Program-made: the position numbers and the translations under genes | The notes under the pieces: generated by a model | Seen by the model: the letters and a program-made list of their open reading frames with translations, nothing else | Databases searched by the model: none | Told to the model about the DNA's origin: nothing | From: Candidatus Electrothrix scaldis | GTDB lineage: Bacteria; Desulfobacterota; Desulfobulbia; Desulfobulbales; Desulfobulbaceae | NCBI GenBank assembly: GCA_033584155.1 | Contig: CP138355.1 | Coordinates: 2,551,826-2,615,825, forward strand | Direction: 5' to 3' | Length of the DNA stretch: 64,000 bases | Part shown: in pieces, positions 19,146-28,950 of the stretch | How positions within the stretch are numbered: position 1 is the first letter of the stretch | Layout of the letters: each line of letters opens with the position of its first letter

Positions 19146-19212
19146 ATCCGCCAGTCATTCGGCTTTGCGCTCCTTATCTCCTCTGTAAATTTGGTACAGG
19201 AATAGTATACAT

Positions 19213-20325
19213 ATGAGATCCAGACCCTCCCGGATAGTGACCATAGTTCTTCTCTCTTTGCTAACGCTCTCAATGCTTTCCGTCTGGGCAGTAGCTGGAG
19301 GCCGAAAAGCGCAACGGGCCAAGAAAAAACCGATTCTGCGTGCAGATAGCGTGGAAGAAGCTCCGCCAAAATACATCAGAATGGCGGATAATTTCTTTGT
19401 GTTCTACGATCCCTCCACTGCCATGACTGTGCCCTATAAGGATACTGGCATGACCCGCCTGGAGATGTCTAAACAGATCCTTTTGAAAAGCAATGAAGCC
19501 ATGCCGGATCTGCGTTGGCAGACAGGCCTGTATCCTCATTGGAAAAATGTGATGTGGCTTCCTGCCTCGCCGGGCAGTTTTCATCCCTATTATGTCTTGC
19601 AGAATTACGAGAAAAAAGAGTTTGCTACGGCCTTGGAAAAACTGCCGGTGATCAGCTCAGGGCCGCCCATGTTGCAAATGTCCCTGATGAAAATGGAGTA
19701 CTTACTTGGGCTTCCGGGACGTACAGAGATTTTTCTCTTCACCAATGGTGAAGATGCTCGTTTTCAGGGAGTAGATGAGCCTGCTCCGCTCACCCAGGCT
19801 GAGATGCTGGCAAAGAAGTATGACGTCTGTTTTACCATCGTCAGTAGCGCTACCACCCCGAGGGCAGATGCCTTACTCCATAGGATAGCAGCAGTCAATG
19901 ATTGCTCTCAGGTCGTTGATTTTGATACGGTTGCGGCACATCCAGAATACCTGTTCGGACGACTTTATATGACTCCGGATGGGCTTTTTGATAATGTCCT
20001 CTTTGCCTTTGATAAGGCCTCTATCCGCAAGAAATATCGGAACACCCTGGATCGTCTCGGGACTTACCTCCTGGATAACCCCACCCATTATGCGGTGCTT
20101 TCAGGCTTCTGCGATATTATTGGTACAGAAAAATACAATATGCGTTTATCCCAGCGCAGGGCTGAAAGTGCGCAGAAATATTTGCTGAATCATTTTCCCG
20201 CACTAAGCAAAGAACGCATTCTTCTCTATTGGTATGGCTACGGTCATCCGGTGGCCACAAATAAAACCGCAGCTGGTCGCAGACTCAACCGTCGTGTCAG
20301 TATCATGATTCGCAAGGGGTATTAG
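19213..20325 (+). CDS. OmpA-family outer-membrane/peptidoglycan-binding protein
   Basis: A 370-residue exported protein with a signal peptide (residues 1-29, hydrophobic core IVTIVLLSLLTLSML). The C-terminal OmpA domain covers about 255-368, with the VLFAFDKASIR opening, the YNMRLSQRRAESAQKYL peptidoglycan-binding helix and the final GRRLNRRVSI motif. The middle region has no family I recognise; it contains a possible von Willebrand-like stretch (EIFLFTNGEDARFQG). It probably links the envelope to peptidoglycan. Confidence 0.88.
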   Translation: MRSRPSRIVTIVLLSLLTLSMLSVWAVAGGRKAQRAKKKPILRADSVEEAPPKYIRMADNFFVFYDPSTAMTVPYKDTGMTRLEMSKQILLKSNEAMPDLRWQTGLYPHWKNVMWLPASPGSFHPYYVLQNYEKKEFATALEKLPVISSGPPMLQMSLMKMEYLLGLPGRTEIFLFTNGEDARFQGVDEPAPLTQAEMLAKKYDVCFTIVSSATTPRADALLHRIAAVNDCSQVVDFDTVAAHPEYLFGRLYMTPDGLFDNVLFAFDKASIRKKYRNTLDRLGTYLLDNPTHYAVLSGFCDIIGTEKYNMRLSQRRAESAQKYLLNHFPALSKERILLYWYGYGHPVATNKTAAGRRLNRRVSIMIRKGY

Positions 20326-20433
20326 TTGGTATTAGTTCGCATTGCCCTTATGGGGTCATCTAGATCTCTTTTGTTTTTTGTATGGAAATAATTTTTTGTC
20401 CTAGGGATATGGATATTTACTTAGAAGTTTTCG

Positions 20434-21678
20434 ATGAAAAATCTTTTATTGGTTGATGATGAAATCCATCTCACCAGTATGGTGATTTCGGGCCTGAAAA
20501 ATCTTTTAGGCCCCAAAGACTATTCTTTTTTCAGCGCCTCAAACGGTCAGGAAGCCCTCCAAATTTTAGAATCCAATCGGATAGACTTTGTTGTTACCGA
20601 CCTGAGAATGCCGGTGATGAATGGTCTCCAACTCCTTGCCCATCTCCATTCCAATTATTCTTCCATTCCTGTTGTTGTCCTGAGCAGTTATTCCAGTGAT
20701 GGCATTGAAGAGAGACTGCGAAAGCTCGGATGCCTCAAGCTCCTTTCCAAGCCGGTTCATGTTGTCCAATTGGCAAAAGCGATCAGAGAGTTGCTGAATA
20801 AAACTGAACTGGGCGGGGTTATCAAAAATATCTCTGTAGGTGGTTTTCTACAGCTTATTGAGATGGAAGGGAAAAGTTGCCAGGTTAAGGTGTTGAATAA
20901 GGAAAATCTGGCAACTGGTCGGTTCCATTTTGAACATGGAATTCTTTTTGATGCCAGTTATGGTGATATCAGAGGGGCTCCAGCAGCGCAAAAAATTATT
21001 GGTTGGGATGACGTTGAGATTACAATTACCTTTCACGAAAATTCAGGAGACAGCCCGGAGCGGCGAATCAGAATCCCGCTGATGACCCTGCTGCTTACCT
21101 CCATGCATCAGAAAGATGAGGATGAGGCTGCGTCAATATACACTCAACCCAAAGAAATTGTAACAAGCAACGCGGAATCCGCAAGGATACAGCAGGCAGA
21201 TCACCAGAGACAGGAAGAAAAAGATAGCTGGAAGATTGAACCTGATGCTTCAGAAGGGAAGATGTCCCAAACTACTATCACCGATCATGTGAAAAAGGAG
21301 TCGAAGATGGATGTTCAGAAATTAAACAGTATTATTGAGTCAATGACAAAAGATCTGGGGCAGGGGCTGTTGGCAACAGATATCTGGACCGTTGCCGATG
21401 GTTTTTCCATTGCCGGACACAACCCACAACCTAAGGCAACTGCTCTCTTTAATCAGTTGACCACTTATTTGAATGACACGTTGGAAGGGAGCGGTTTTCC
21501 AGGATTAGGACGGTATTATATGCTTGATCTGTTGGACAATAAATTGGTTATTATTTTACCTATGGGCGAGTACCGATGGGGAGTTCTGGTTGATAGCTCC
21601 AAGGTTCAGCTTGGATTGCTGCTGAATATTATTGTCCCCAGGATTATTGATGCCTTTGAAGAAGCCATGACGAGTTGA
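20434..21678 (+). CDS. Response regulator with REC, PATAN (DUF4388) and roadblock-like domains
   Basis: A 414-residue protein. REC at residues 1-122 has the acidic pair DDE, the phospho-acceptor in VVTDLRMP, and the Lys in LLSKPV. A DUF4388/PATAN domain follows (about 126-210; GGFLQLIEMEGKS and GILFDASYGD). A variable linker leads to a C-terminal domain (about 290-414) resembling roadblock/LC7 proteins of GTPase-regulating systems. No DNA-binding domain is seen, so it likely acts by protein contact. PATAN domains recur in three other genes of this window. Confidence 0.85.
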   Translation: MKNLLLVDDEIHLTSMVISGLKNLLGPKDYSFFSASNGQEALQILESNRIDFVVTDLRMPVMNGLQLLAHLHSNYSSIPVVVLSSYSSDGIEERLRKLGCLKLLSKPVHVVQLAKAIRELLNKTELGGVIKNISVGGFLQLIEMEGKSCQVKVLNKENLATGRFHFEHGILFDASYGDIRGAPAAQKIIGWDDVEITITFHENSGDSPERRIRIPLMTLLLTSMHQKDEDEAASIYTQPKEIVTSNAESARIQQADHQRQEEKDSWKIEPDASEGKMSQTTITDHVKKESKMDVQKLNSIIESMTKDLGQGLLATDIWTVADGFSIAGHNPQPKATALFNQLTTYLNDTLEGSGFPGLGRYYMLDLLDNKLVIILPMGEYRWGVLVDSSKVQLGLLLNIIVPRIIDAFEEAMTS

Positions 21679-21823
21679 TTCTCTTCTTGAGAAATGGCTG
21701 GATATGGGGTGAGGAGAGGGGAGATACTTTCTTTTGTCACAAGATAAAGAGCTACAGGGAGCAAGTAAGGGCCTGTGAAAATCTCTGGAATGTATACGAG
21801 CAGGCTCTTGAAGAGGGGAGAAT

Positions 21824-22018
21824 ATGGGCGCAACCATTGCAAAAATATACGATATCGTGACGCAAAAAAAAGGATATGAAGGGAGAATGCAATTTGCACA
21901 AAAAACAGGGGTCTCGAAGAATAAGGCGCTCAAAATAAAAGACAGTGAGGAAAATATCCGGAAGTTTAAAATGGCAGCAGCAGAATTTATCGGAGAAAAT
22001 ATCGATCATCTGCTTTGA
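21824..22018 (+). CDS. Small conserved-type hypothetical protein, 64 aa
   Basis: A short basic helical protein with the pattern YDIVTQKKGYEGRMQFAQKTGVSK. The start ATG is preceded by GAGGGGAG at good spacing. The composition looks like a genuine soluble protein, and similar short proteins occur in related bacteria as far as I can recall. No function known. It stands alone between the PATAN regulator and mtaD. Confidence 0.6.
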   Translation: MGATIAKIYDIVTQKKGYEGRMQFAQKTGVSKNKALKIKDSEENIRKFKMAAAEFIGENIDHLL

Positions 22019-22102
22019 TTTCCCTTTTGCCATCAAAGAGATATGTAAGATAATGAAGCAAAGACAGTATATTTTTATATGGTGGACTGTTTGGGGAGGA
22101 GC

Positions 22103-23413
22103 ATGACAGCGGATATTTTATTAACCGATGTTTGTCTGCCTGATCCATCTGGAAGCGCATCACTACGCAATGATTTTTGCATAGCAATCCAGGGGGAGCG
22201 AATTTGTTCTATTGGGCCAGCACATGACTTTAATCCTGCTGAGGCCAAAACGGTCATTCATGGTCGCGGACAGCTAGCCCTGCCAGGTTTAATTAACGGG
22301 CATTGTCATGCTGCTATGACCCTTTTTCGGGGTCTGGCAGATGATCTTCAGCTCGCGGATTGGCTCACCAAGCATATCTTTCCAGCTGAAGCTAAGTATG
22401 TACAGCCGGATATGGTCTATTGGTGCAGTAAACTTGCTGCGGCTGAGATGATCTTATCTGGTACAACCACGGTTGCTGATGGCTATTTCTACGAGCACCA
22501 TGCGGCTAGGGCTTTTGCCGATGCAGGACTGCGCGCTGTTGCGGCCCAGGGAGTGATTGATTTTCCTGCCCCTGGAGTCCCGAATCCTGAAAAAAAGATA
22601 GAACATGTTGCTGATTTTCTTGCTCAGTGGCAGAGGCATTCGCTTGTCAAACCAGCGGTTTTTGCCCATGCACCCTATACCTGCTCTCCTGAGACCTTAG
22701 TGGCAGCAAAGGAGCTGGCCCGCTCTGAAGGGACTCTGTTGTTTATCCATACCGCAGAAACTGCGCAGGAAAGCTCCCTGATTATAGGAAAACAGGCTGA
22801 TTCTCCTGTACGACATCTGCATAAGTTGGACATTCTTGATGCAGGAACCGTTTGCATCCATACGGTCTGGTTGGATGAAGAGGATATGGATGTTCTGGCT
22901 GAAACCGGTGCTGGGGTTGTGGTGTGCCCGCAGAGTAATCTCAAACTGGCCTCCGGCATAGCACCGCTTCAGGCAATGTTGACACGCGGTATTCGGGTAG
23001 GGATAGGCACGGACGGCGTGGCGAGTAATAATAGGCTCGATTTGATCCGTGAAATGGATGTCTGCGCCAAAATACACAAACTGCCCGCCCTTGACCCTGT
23101 GGCGGTTCCGGCTGCTCAGACCGTAAAAATGGCCACCAGTGGAGGGGCTGAGGTGTTGGGCCTTGAGGAGAAGATCGGGGTGTTAGAGGAGGGCAAGCTG
23201 GCAGATATCATCCTCATGAATCTCGATGCGCCTCATCTGCAACCGATGCATGGCGCAGACCTGCCACTTTATGCTGCCCAGGGCTCAGACGTACAGACCG
23301 TGCTGATTAATGGCAAGGTCGTGATGCAGGATCGTCAGATCCTTAGTTTTGATCTTGCTGAGACCCTTGCCCAGGTCCGTGGCTTAGCGGAGCAGGTGAA
23401 AGAGGGCCTGTGA
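22103..23413 (+). CDS. mtaD: 5-methylthioadenosine/S-adenosylhomocysteine deaminase (amidohydrolase)
   Basis: A 436-residue cyclic amidohydrolase. Metal ligands are visible in PGLINGHCHAAMT (HxH), FIHTAET, CIHTVWLD and GIGTDGVASNN (Asp). CPQSNLKLASGIAP is typical of the MTA/SAH deaminase (TrzN/AtzA) group, which recycles methylthioadenosine and S-adenosylhomocysteine to the inosine forms. The start at 22103 is chosen over 22079 because GGGGAGGAG directly precedes it. Confidence 0.88.
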   Translation: MTADILLTDVCLPDPSGSASLRNDFCIAIQGERICSIGPAHDFNPAEAKTVIHGRGQLALPGLINGHCHAAMTLFRGLADDLQLADWLTKHIFPAEAKYVQPDMVYWCSKLAAAEMILSGTTTVADGYFYEHHAARAFADAGLRAVAAQGVIDFPAPGVPNPEKKIEHVADFLAQWQRHSLVKPAVFAHAPYTCSPETLVAAKELARSEGTLLFIHTAETAQESSLIIGKQADSPVRHLHKLDILDAGTVCIHTVWLDEEDMDVLAETGAGVVVCPQSNLKLASGIAPLQAMLTRGIRVGIGTDGVASNNRLDLIREMDVCAKIHKLPALDPVAVPAAQTVKMATSGGAEVLGLEEKIGVLEEGKLADIILMNLDAPHLQPMHGADLPLYAAQGSDVQTVLINGKVVMQDRQILSFDLAETLAQVRGLAEQVKEGL

Positions 23414-23462
23414 TGGTGATGTGAAGTTTCCCCCGTTCTCGGTTCCTGCAAGATAAATCATT

Positions 23463-23519
23463 AGCGCGTTTCAGTGCGTCAGAAGGCGGGTTCTGGCGTT
23501 GAGACGCGCTTCTTTTTTT
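23463..23519 (+). terminator. Intrinsic terminator after mtaD
   Basis: AGCGCGTTTCA pairs with TGAGACGCGCT (one G-T pair) around a loop of about 26 nt, and is followed by TTCTTTTTTT. Confidence 0.7.
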
Positions 23520-23578
23520 CTCCATTTCAGTTTTCACTCCTAACCTCAATCTTCAACAGAATGTCCTGATAGTCGCTT

Positions 23579-24040
23579 ATGCTCCGTAAACAATTTCTTG
23601 CTGCCGAGTTGGAAGGGCTCAGAAAAGAATGGGAAATGCTTGGTAGCAAGCTCTCCTTGCTGACAGAACAGAAGATAGTTGAAACCCGAGCTGAAGAACG
23701 TTTGCGCCTGGAGAGGGATATTAGCCAGCTGAAGGAAGAGCGAAAGTGTTTGGAAAAGGAGATGCTGAAGCTGGAGGCGCAAGCCAAAGGCCGCGATGTG
23801 GTCAATTCCAGCGAGCGGGTTCAGCAGGCCAAAACACAGCTGATGGTCTATGCTTTTGATCCAGTCGTTGGTGAGGTGGCCCAACGGATCGGTATTGAAC
23901 TGCACCGGATGGAGCAGGAAGGGATTGCTCCTGAAGACGAGGTCATTCTGCAAACGATTCGCGACCTTGACGAACAGCGTCTCACGGGGTTGGTTCTAAG
24001 TTCGGCCACCTTGGTGAAGTCACCTACTTCATATGGATAA
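23579..24040 (+). pseudogene. Truncated coiled-coil N-terminus of a third SIR2-like gene (copy 3)
   Basis: Starts exactly like the gene at 5711 (ATGCTCCGTAA context; LRK(K/Q)F, the coiled coil with EERLRLE, SSERVQQA, then GIELHRMEQEGI). Similarity covers about the first 135 residues and then stops at a MITE-like element beginning at 23986. The frame ends inside the element after 153 codons. No SIR2-like domain and no STAND gene follow. It is a decayed copy, though the coiled coil alone could still be made. Confidence 0.75.
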
Positions 24041-24116
24041 ATCTCTATTTTTTACAACCTTTTTACTGTGCCAGATGTCAGTCGTAAATCAATTGGCCGA
24101 AGTTAGAACCAAGCCC
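23986..24116. mobile_element. MITE-like element with about 23-bp terminal inverted repeats
   Basis: The left arm 23986-24008 and the right arm 24093-24116 are inverted repeats (core TTGGTTCTAAGTTCGGCC against its near-complement, with a few mismatches). The total is about 131 bp with no coding capacity. It interrupts the third coiled-coil gene. No clear target duplication is seen. Confidence 0.65.
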
Positions 24117-24333
24117 GTTTTTGATTTACTTTCGAGGCGAGAAAAAATCCTCTGAAGGCTGGGAGCTTGCCTGTTGGAGAGAAGGTGAGACGGGAAAAGA
24201 AGAGTTAGGTGAGGGAGTGTATCTTTGCATAGGAGCCCTCTCTCCTCTGGAAGAGGAGGGGGTAGCCCCTCCTCTCTGTACAGAATGTACTCGCAGGACT
24301 CATTGCACTGCTTGCTTGGTACTTTTTTCTTTT

Positions 24334-24639
24334 TTAGACTCCATCAAGCTGTGAATGATTGCTGAGCGCTTTGCTGGCCGTATGCGGCTCAGTCGGCTTA
24401 TGGGTCTTTGTGTAAAGAATTTTTTTGGTTCCACCCTCGCAGCTCCCGACGACTTCTCCTTCACGCGCCGTGCCGTTTTCTGCCTCCTCGCTTTTTACAA
24501 TCTTTAGCTCATAGGATGTTACGCCCTTTGCTTCTATTTTTGTCGCAATTTCTTCTTTCAGTTCCTCGCAGGGTTTTATAGCAGCATCAACCTGTGCAGA
24601 ATAACACGTGAGCAATGCGAATAAAAATAACCACCTCAT
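24334..24639 (-). CDS. DUF1161 family periplasmic protein
   Basis: A 101-residue protein with a signal peptide (MRWLFLFALLTCYSAQVDA). The mature part carries the family pattern: CEELKEEIATKIEAKGV, ELKIV, VVGSCEGGTKKILY. Two cysteines are placed for a disulfide. Function unknown in the family. A strong ribosome site (AAGGAGGACGGTC) stands before the ATG. Confidence 0.85.
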   Translation of the reverse strand: MRWLFLFALLTCYSAQVDAAIKPCEELKEEIATKIEAKGVTSYELKIVKSEEAENGTAREGEVVGSCEGGTKKILYTKTHKPTEPHTASKALSNHSQLDGV

Positions 24640-25243
24640 GACCGTCCTCCTTTTTTTTGTGAATACAAGTGGAATCTTCCCTAAATGCCTCTACATATTC
24701 CCGTCTATTCGGAATGTAAGACATTCAGTGGAGTATCCCCTTCCTTTTCTCCATTGCTATACTCCTGTAATGATTTTTAGAGATTTTCTCAATCTTTCAT
24801 GCCGTAAGATTAGCACGGTAATATGGTAAAATGGAAGGTATTTTATTGGTGTGAGGTCTTTCTCGCTCGTTTGTTTAGAAATTATTCGACCTGTGCTGTT
24901 TGTTTTTAGGCTAAGCAGCCATTTAAAACTCGATCTCTTGGTTTTTTGAGTAGTGTTCATGCGCTACTTCTTGACGCAGTTCCTTTTCTTCGCAAGTCTA
25001 TATTTGCTGTTTTTTTGATGCTGTTTGTCAAGACTTTTTCATGCAGAAGCGCTGTATCTTTTTCTATTAAAAATGACAGGGCAAACATTACCGGTTTTCC
25101 GTAATAATTCTTCTGTAAAAGGCTGATGAAAAACAACCGGGTCAGAGTGAGATATTGACAAACTCTGAAATAGACCGTAAAGAGCGCCTGAAAGAAGCTG
25201 CCATTCCTCGTGGGAGGAAGGAGCTTGCCGCAGGAGCCGAAGG
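24640..25243. other. Non-coding stretch of about 600 bp
   Basis: No ORF here looks real on either strand; those present are short or antisense to the NUDIX gene. A GAATGT/ACATTC palindrome occurs near 24713-24727. The rest is AT-rich and I see nothing identifiable. It presumably holds the DUF1161 promoter on the minus strand. Confidence 0.5.
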
Positions 25244-25753
25244 ATGAGTAACCAGAGCAGGAAAGAGCCAATGTACACTCCTATTGTGGGAACACTCGGT
25301 TATATTCTCTCTCCAGATGGAGAAAAGGTGCTGCTTATCCATCGAAATGCCCGAGAAAATGACCAACATCTTGGCAAGTATAACGGCTTGGGCGGCAAGA
25401 TGGAGGCTGATGAGGACGTGTATAGCTGCATGGCCCGGGAGATCCAGGAAGAGGCTGGTATCCTCTGTCAGGAAATGCAGCTGCGGGGAACAATCAGCTG
25501 GCCTGGCTTCGGTCCCAGTGGGGAACACTGGTTGGGATTTGTTTTTTTGATTACCTCGTTTGACGGGGAACCTCGACAGGCCAATGAAGAAGGAGAGCTG
25601 GCCTGGCACAGCCTGGACACCTTGGGAGAGCTTCCTATGTGGGAAGGAGATCAATATTTTCTCCCCTTGGTCTTTGATAAAGATCCCCGTCCTTTTCACG
25701 GACATATGCCTTATAAAAAGGGGCGTCCTGTAAGCTGGCAATATTCCCGTTAA
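25244..25753 (+). CDS. NUDIX hydrolase, MutT/8-oxo-dGTP type
   Basis: A 169-residue protein with a complete Nudix box (GX5EX7REUXEEXGU) in GGKMEADEDV and REIQEEAGI. It hydrolyses nucleoside diphosphates linked to another moiety; the layout with an NGLGGK loop and a C-terminal FDKDPRPFHG matches 8-oxo-dGTP diphosphatase-like enzymes. The start is either 25244 (AGGAG upstream) or 25271 (MYTPIVGT, AGGAAAG upstream). Confidence 0.88.
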   Translation: MSNQSRKEPMYTPIVGTLGYILSPDGEKVLLIHRNARENDQHLGKYNGLGGKMEADEDVYSCMAREIQEEAGILCQEMQLRGTISWPGFGPSGEHWLGFVFLITSFDGEPRQANEEGELAWHSLDTLGELPMWEGDQYFLPLVFDKDPRPFHGHMPYKKGRPVSWQYSR

Positions 25754-25928
25754 CTGAGGAAATTCGTTGTGAGGGTTCGGTAAAATCCTTGCGTTTGCCT
25801 GCACTAACTGGTAAGTATAGAAACATTAAGAGACTGTTCCAATTGTGAAGAATTGTTTCGGTCAGCACTATTGATTTTTACGTCTTAGGTTGTTGGCAAA
25901 GAGAGAAACATAAAAAAGGATGTACGGT

Positions 25929-26240
25929 ATGGAAAACGAAGAGTTTGTTCGCCTGGAACAACTTGTCGATACCTTGATAGATAATTACACTCATCTGAAA
26001 GATAACTATCGTGTTCTGGAGGGAAAGCTTCGTGAGAGCGAAGAAGAATGCGAACTTTTAAAAATGGAACTCACCGAACTGCAGGAGCAGCGTTCCGAGG
26101 TGAGTCGTCGAGTTTCCGGTCTGCTTGGGCGGATAGAACAATGGGAGTCTGAGCAAGGCAACAGCGAGCAGGCAGAAAGTGAGCAGAATGCTGAAGAGAA
26201 CGAGGAGTTCTCAGATTCTGCTGCCGCTGTAAGCTACTGA
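25929..26240 (+). CDS. zapB: ZapB-like cell-division coiled coil
   Basis: About 103 residues, almost entirely heptad coiled coil (FVRLEQLVDTLIDNY, then LKMELTELQEQR) with an acidic, Ser- and Gln-rich tail. Position directly before zapA supports a ZapB-type division factor that binds ZapA-FtsZ. The start at 25929 fits AAAGGA eight bases upstream better than the ATG at 25920. Confidence 0.7.
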   Translation: MENEEFVRLEQLVDTLIDNYTHLKDNYRVLEGKLRESEEECELLKMELTELQEQRSEVSRRVSGLLGRIEQWESEQGNSEQAESEQNAEENEEFSDSAAAVSY

Positions 26241-26260
26241 AAAAACGCCATCCACCGGAT

Positions 26261-26572
26261 ATGGAAGAGCGCCGTATTAGCTTCACCCTGTATGGGCAGG
26301 AATTTTCGTTTTACAGCGATGTGCCTGATGACGAGGTGCAAGAGGCGGTTTCTGTATTACGGAAGGAACTGGGAGCCCCTGAAGAATGTGGCCCTACAAC
26401 AACTGTCCCATCCAGTACAATGTTGGTTTTGGCCTGTTTGCGGATAGCTGCTCGGTATGTGAGTATGCAGCGAGAATTTGACGGATTCTATGCCGAGCGA
26501 AAAAGATATAAAGGGAAAAATGATATAATATCAGGGATTATTGAGCGAGTTTCAGCAACGCTGAAGACCTGA
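26261..26572 (+). CDS. zapA: Cell division protein ZapA
   Basis: A 103-residue ZapA-type protein: N-terminal beta strands (RISFTLYGQEFSFYSDV), then helices with MLVLACLRIAARYVS. ZapA bundles FtsZ filaments. It follows zapB by 20 nt and is followed by 6S RNA, the usual order in many proteobacteria. Confidence 0.83.
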   Translation: MEERRISFTLYGQEFSFYSDVPDDEVQEAVSVLRKELGAPEECGPTTTVPSSTMLVLACLRIAARYVSMQREFDGFYAERKRYKGKNDIISGIIERVSATLKT

Positions 26573-26611
26573 GCTGAGTTTTATCTTTTATCCTGATCTC
26601 CTTTGGAGTAT

Positions 26612-26617
26612 TATAAT
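26612..26617 (+). promoter_or_regulatory. -10 box of the 6S RNA promoter
   Basis: A consensus TATAAT lies seven bases before the predicted 5' end of 6S RNA. The -35 region is weak (TTATCC near 26588). Confidence 0.5.
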
Positions 26618-26619
26618 GA

Positions 26620-26790
26620 GCTTCCCTGCGCTGTTCGTGATCAGCGGAGTATTGAGCCAACTCTCTTTGATAGGGTAACTTCCCTGCCGCATGCTGGAAA
26701 ACTGTATTGATTTCCTAACTGCGGTATGAGTTGCCCACCTATTTATATAGGTTTAATCATTGCGTTGACACGGCAGAGCGGGGATTTTTT
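26620..26790 (+). ncRNA. ssrS: 6S RNA (SsrS)
   Basis: About 170 nt. The 5' side TCCCTGCGCTGT (26623-26634) pairs with the 3' side around 26770-26783, forming the closing stem. Inside are conserved 6S landmarks: TGTTCG, AGCGG, TTGAGCC on the left, and AACTGCGGTATGAG, then the small ACCTATTTATATAGGT hairpin of the right bubble. It ends in a T run. 6S RNA mimics an open promoter and holds sigma-70 RNA polymerase in stationary phase. The zapA neighbour is the usual context. Confidence 0.78.
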
Positions 26791-27298
26791 TTACAGCGGT
26801 TTTTTCGGGGGACCGTTGGCAGCAAGCATGGAATGCTGCATTGTCCCGTTTTAATATATTTCTCAGGCAAGCCTCATGAGGATGAGGGTTTGAGGAATTC
26901 CGGTGCGGCAGGAAGAGCTCCGGAGAAGTGAGGTATGCTTCAGAAAAGGGGCGTTTTCCGGCGCAATGCCTGGAGGATGGGGGTGATCCTGCTTCGGTTT
27001 TTGCTGTTATTGATCCACCGGTCTTTTAACGGATATATATTCTTCCGATCTGTAAAGATTTTTTAATATAATGTCTTTTCGCAGCGTATCCTGTTGCGTC
27101 CTTCTGATCCGTTTGAAAGCATATTTTCATCAACACCTTCTTGTTGGTGTATTCTCTTCTCCCTCCTGAGCGCTCCGAACTTTTTACTATTTTGCATGTA
27201 ACTTATTGAATATATTGAGAGCATAGTTCTTTTTTTCTCTCTTGTGCAAGGAGATTGCTTTGCTTTCAATGCAGCATAACAGAGCAGGTAAATAAACT
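26791..27298. other. Non-coding stretch with a strong hairpin, upstream of rny
   Basis: Contains a long interrupted hairpin at 26809-26847 (GGGAC/GTCCC outside, GCAGCA/TGCTGC inside) followed by GTTTT, which could be a terminator or a small RNA. A TATAAT at 27067-27072 with a weak TTCCGA 18 bp upstream may be the rny promoter. No real ORF. Confidence 0.45.
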
Positions 27299-28864
27299 AT
27301 GATGATGAGCGGTGTGGCGGTACTTCTCTTTGTTCTGGCATTAATAGCCGGGGTAGCTGTCGGTTTTGTGCTGAGAAAAAAGTTTGTTGAGGGGAATCAG
27401 GCCGATATAGAAGGACAGGGGCGGCTGATTGTTGAAAATGCGATTCAGGAAGCTGAGCAGATTAAAAAAGAACGTCTGCTTCAGGTCAAAGAGGAAATCT
27501 ATCAATCCAAAAAAGAGGCTGAAGAAGAAATCAGAGAGTCTCGGAAAGGACTGAAGGAAGAGCAACGTCGCCTTGACCGGAAGCTTGATAAGGTCCATGA
27601 TGAACTCAATGACCTGAAGAAAAAAGAGTCTGCCCTTCAGGGGCGAGAGAAAAAAATAAGCGGGCGTGAACAAGGTATTACGCAACGAGAGGGAGAACTG
27701 GGTAAGCTCATTGAGCAGCAGCGCTACGAGCTGGAGAATATTTCCGGGATAACCCGTGAGCAGGCTAAAGAACGGCTCATGGACTCCATCGAGAGTGAGG
27801 CCCGGATGGATGCTGCTAAGCGTCTGAGTCGGATTGAAAATGAAATGAAGCTTGAGGCTGACCGGAAAGGGAAGAATGTCCTCGCCCTTGCCATTGCCCG
27901 TTATGCAGGCGATTACGTCGCGGACAAGACCGTCTCTATGGTACCGCTTCCCAGTGATGAGATGAAGGGGCGGATCATTGGGCGGGAAGGCCGTAATATT
28001 CGAGCAATCGAGGCGGCGACTGGCATTGATATCATTATCGATGATACCCCGGAGGCCGTGATACTGTCTGGTTTTAATCCCATTCGCCGTGAGGTAGCCC
28101 GGCAATCGTTGATCCAGCTGATTTCCGATGGTAGGATTCATCCGGCCCGTATTGAAGAGGTGGTGGCCAAGGTTACTGATGAGCTGGATGTGGAGATTAA
28201 AGAGGTGGGCGAGCAGGCCACCTTTGATGTCAATGCCCACGGCATGCACGTGGAATTGGTCAATCTGATTGGACGCCTGAAGTATCGGACCAGCTATGGG
28301 CAAAATATCTTGCAGCATTCCCTGGAGGTTGCCTTCCTCTGTGGCGTGATGGCTGCGGAACTGGGGCTGGATGTGAAAAAGGCCAAACGGGCAGGTCTGC
28401 TCCATGATATCGGCAAGGCCGTGGATCATGAAGTGGAAGGCTCCCATGCCATCATCGGGCGCGATCTGGTGAAAAAATACGGGGAGGCCGATGATATCGT
28501 CTACGCAGTTGGGGCCCATCATGAGGACCTCCAGCCCAAGAGTGTACTTGATGTCTTGGTGCAGTCTGCTGATGCCCTGTCAGGTGCCCGTCCAGGTGCC
28601 CGGAAAGAGATGTTGCAGAGCTATGTGAAGCGTTTGGAAGACCTTGAGAAGATTGCCAACGCCTTTGATGGCGTTGATAAGTCTTATGCTGTGCAGGCTG
28701 GTCGGGATTTGCGGATTATTGTGGATAGTCATAAGGTGCATGATGATGAGGCTGTGCTGCTGAGCCGTGATATCGCCAAGACCATTGAGGATCAATTAAC
28801 CTATCCTGGTCAGATTCGGGTGACGGTTATCCGGGAAACCCGGGCTGTTGAATACGCGAAATAA
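27299..28864 (+). CDS. rny: Ribonuclease Y
   Basis: A 521-residue membrane-anchored endoribonuclease that starts mRNA decay. Domains: N-terminal TM helix (about 4-24), a long charged coiled coil (30-190), a KH domain (about 210-275; [15 protein letters not shown]), and an HD domain (about 335-430; [27 protein letters not shown]). Full family length. It follows 6S RNA and precedes tyrS by 86 nt. Confidence 0.96.
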   Translation: MMMSGVAVLLFVLALIAGVAVGFVLRKKFVEGNQADIEGQGRLIVENAIQEAEQIKKERLLQVKEEIYQSKKEAEEEIRESRKGLKEEQRRLDRKLDKVHDELNDLKKKESALQGREKKISGREQGITQREGELGKLIEQQRYELENISGITREQAKERLMDSIESEARMDAAKRLSRIENEMKLEADRKGKNVLALAIARYAGDYVADKTVSMVPLPSDEMKGRIIGREGRNIRAIEAATGIDIIIDDTPEAVILSGFNPIRREVARQSLIQLISDGRIHPARIEEVVAKVTDELDVEIKEVGEQATFDVNAHGMHVELVNLIGRLKYRTSYGQNILQHSLEVAFLCGVMAAELGLDVKKAKRAGLLHDIGKAVDHEVEGSHAIIGRDLVKKYGEADDIVYAVGAHHEDLQPKSVLDVLVQSADALSGARPGARKEMLQSYVKRLEDLEKIANAFDGVDKSYAVQAGRDLRIIVDSHKVHDDEAVLLSRDIAKTIEDQLTYPGQIRVTVIRETRAVEYAK

Positions 28865-28950
28865 CTCTTTTTGTAAGTAGGTTGGAAACGCGTAGGGAAA
28901 GTAAGGACATGCAGCACGCACAGTGCTCGTAACAAAAGGGCTGATGAATC

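Noticed and set aside
24121-24354. 77-codon ORF after the MITE-like element
   Set aside because: Low-complexity acidic and Cys-rich text with no similarity to the SIR2-like or STAND proteins; it overlaps the DUF1161 gene end and lacks a ribosome site.
25142-25804. 220-codon minus-strand ORF
   Set aside because: Antisense to the NUDIX gene, which has a complete Nudix box.
27341-28522. 393-codon ORF on the minus strand
   Set aside because: Fully antisense to rny, which has clear KH and HD domains; the antisense product shows no family and is a codon-bias shadow.
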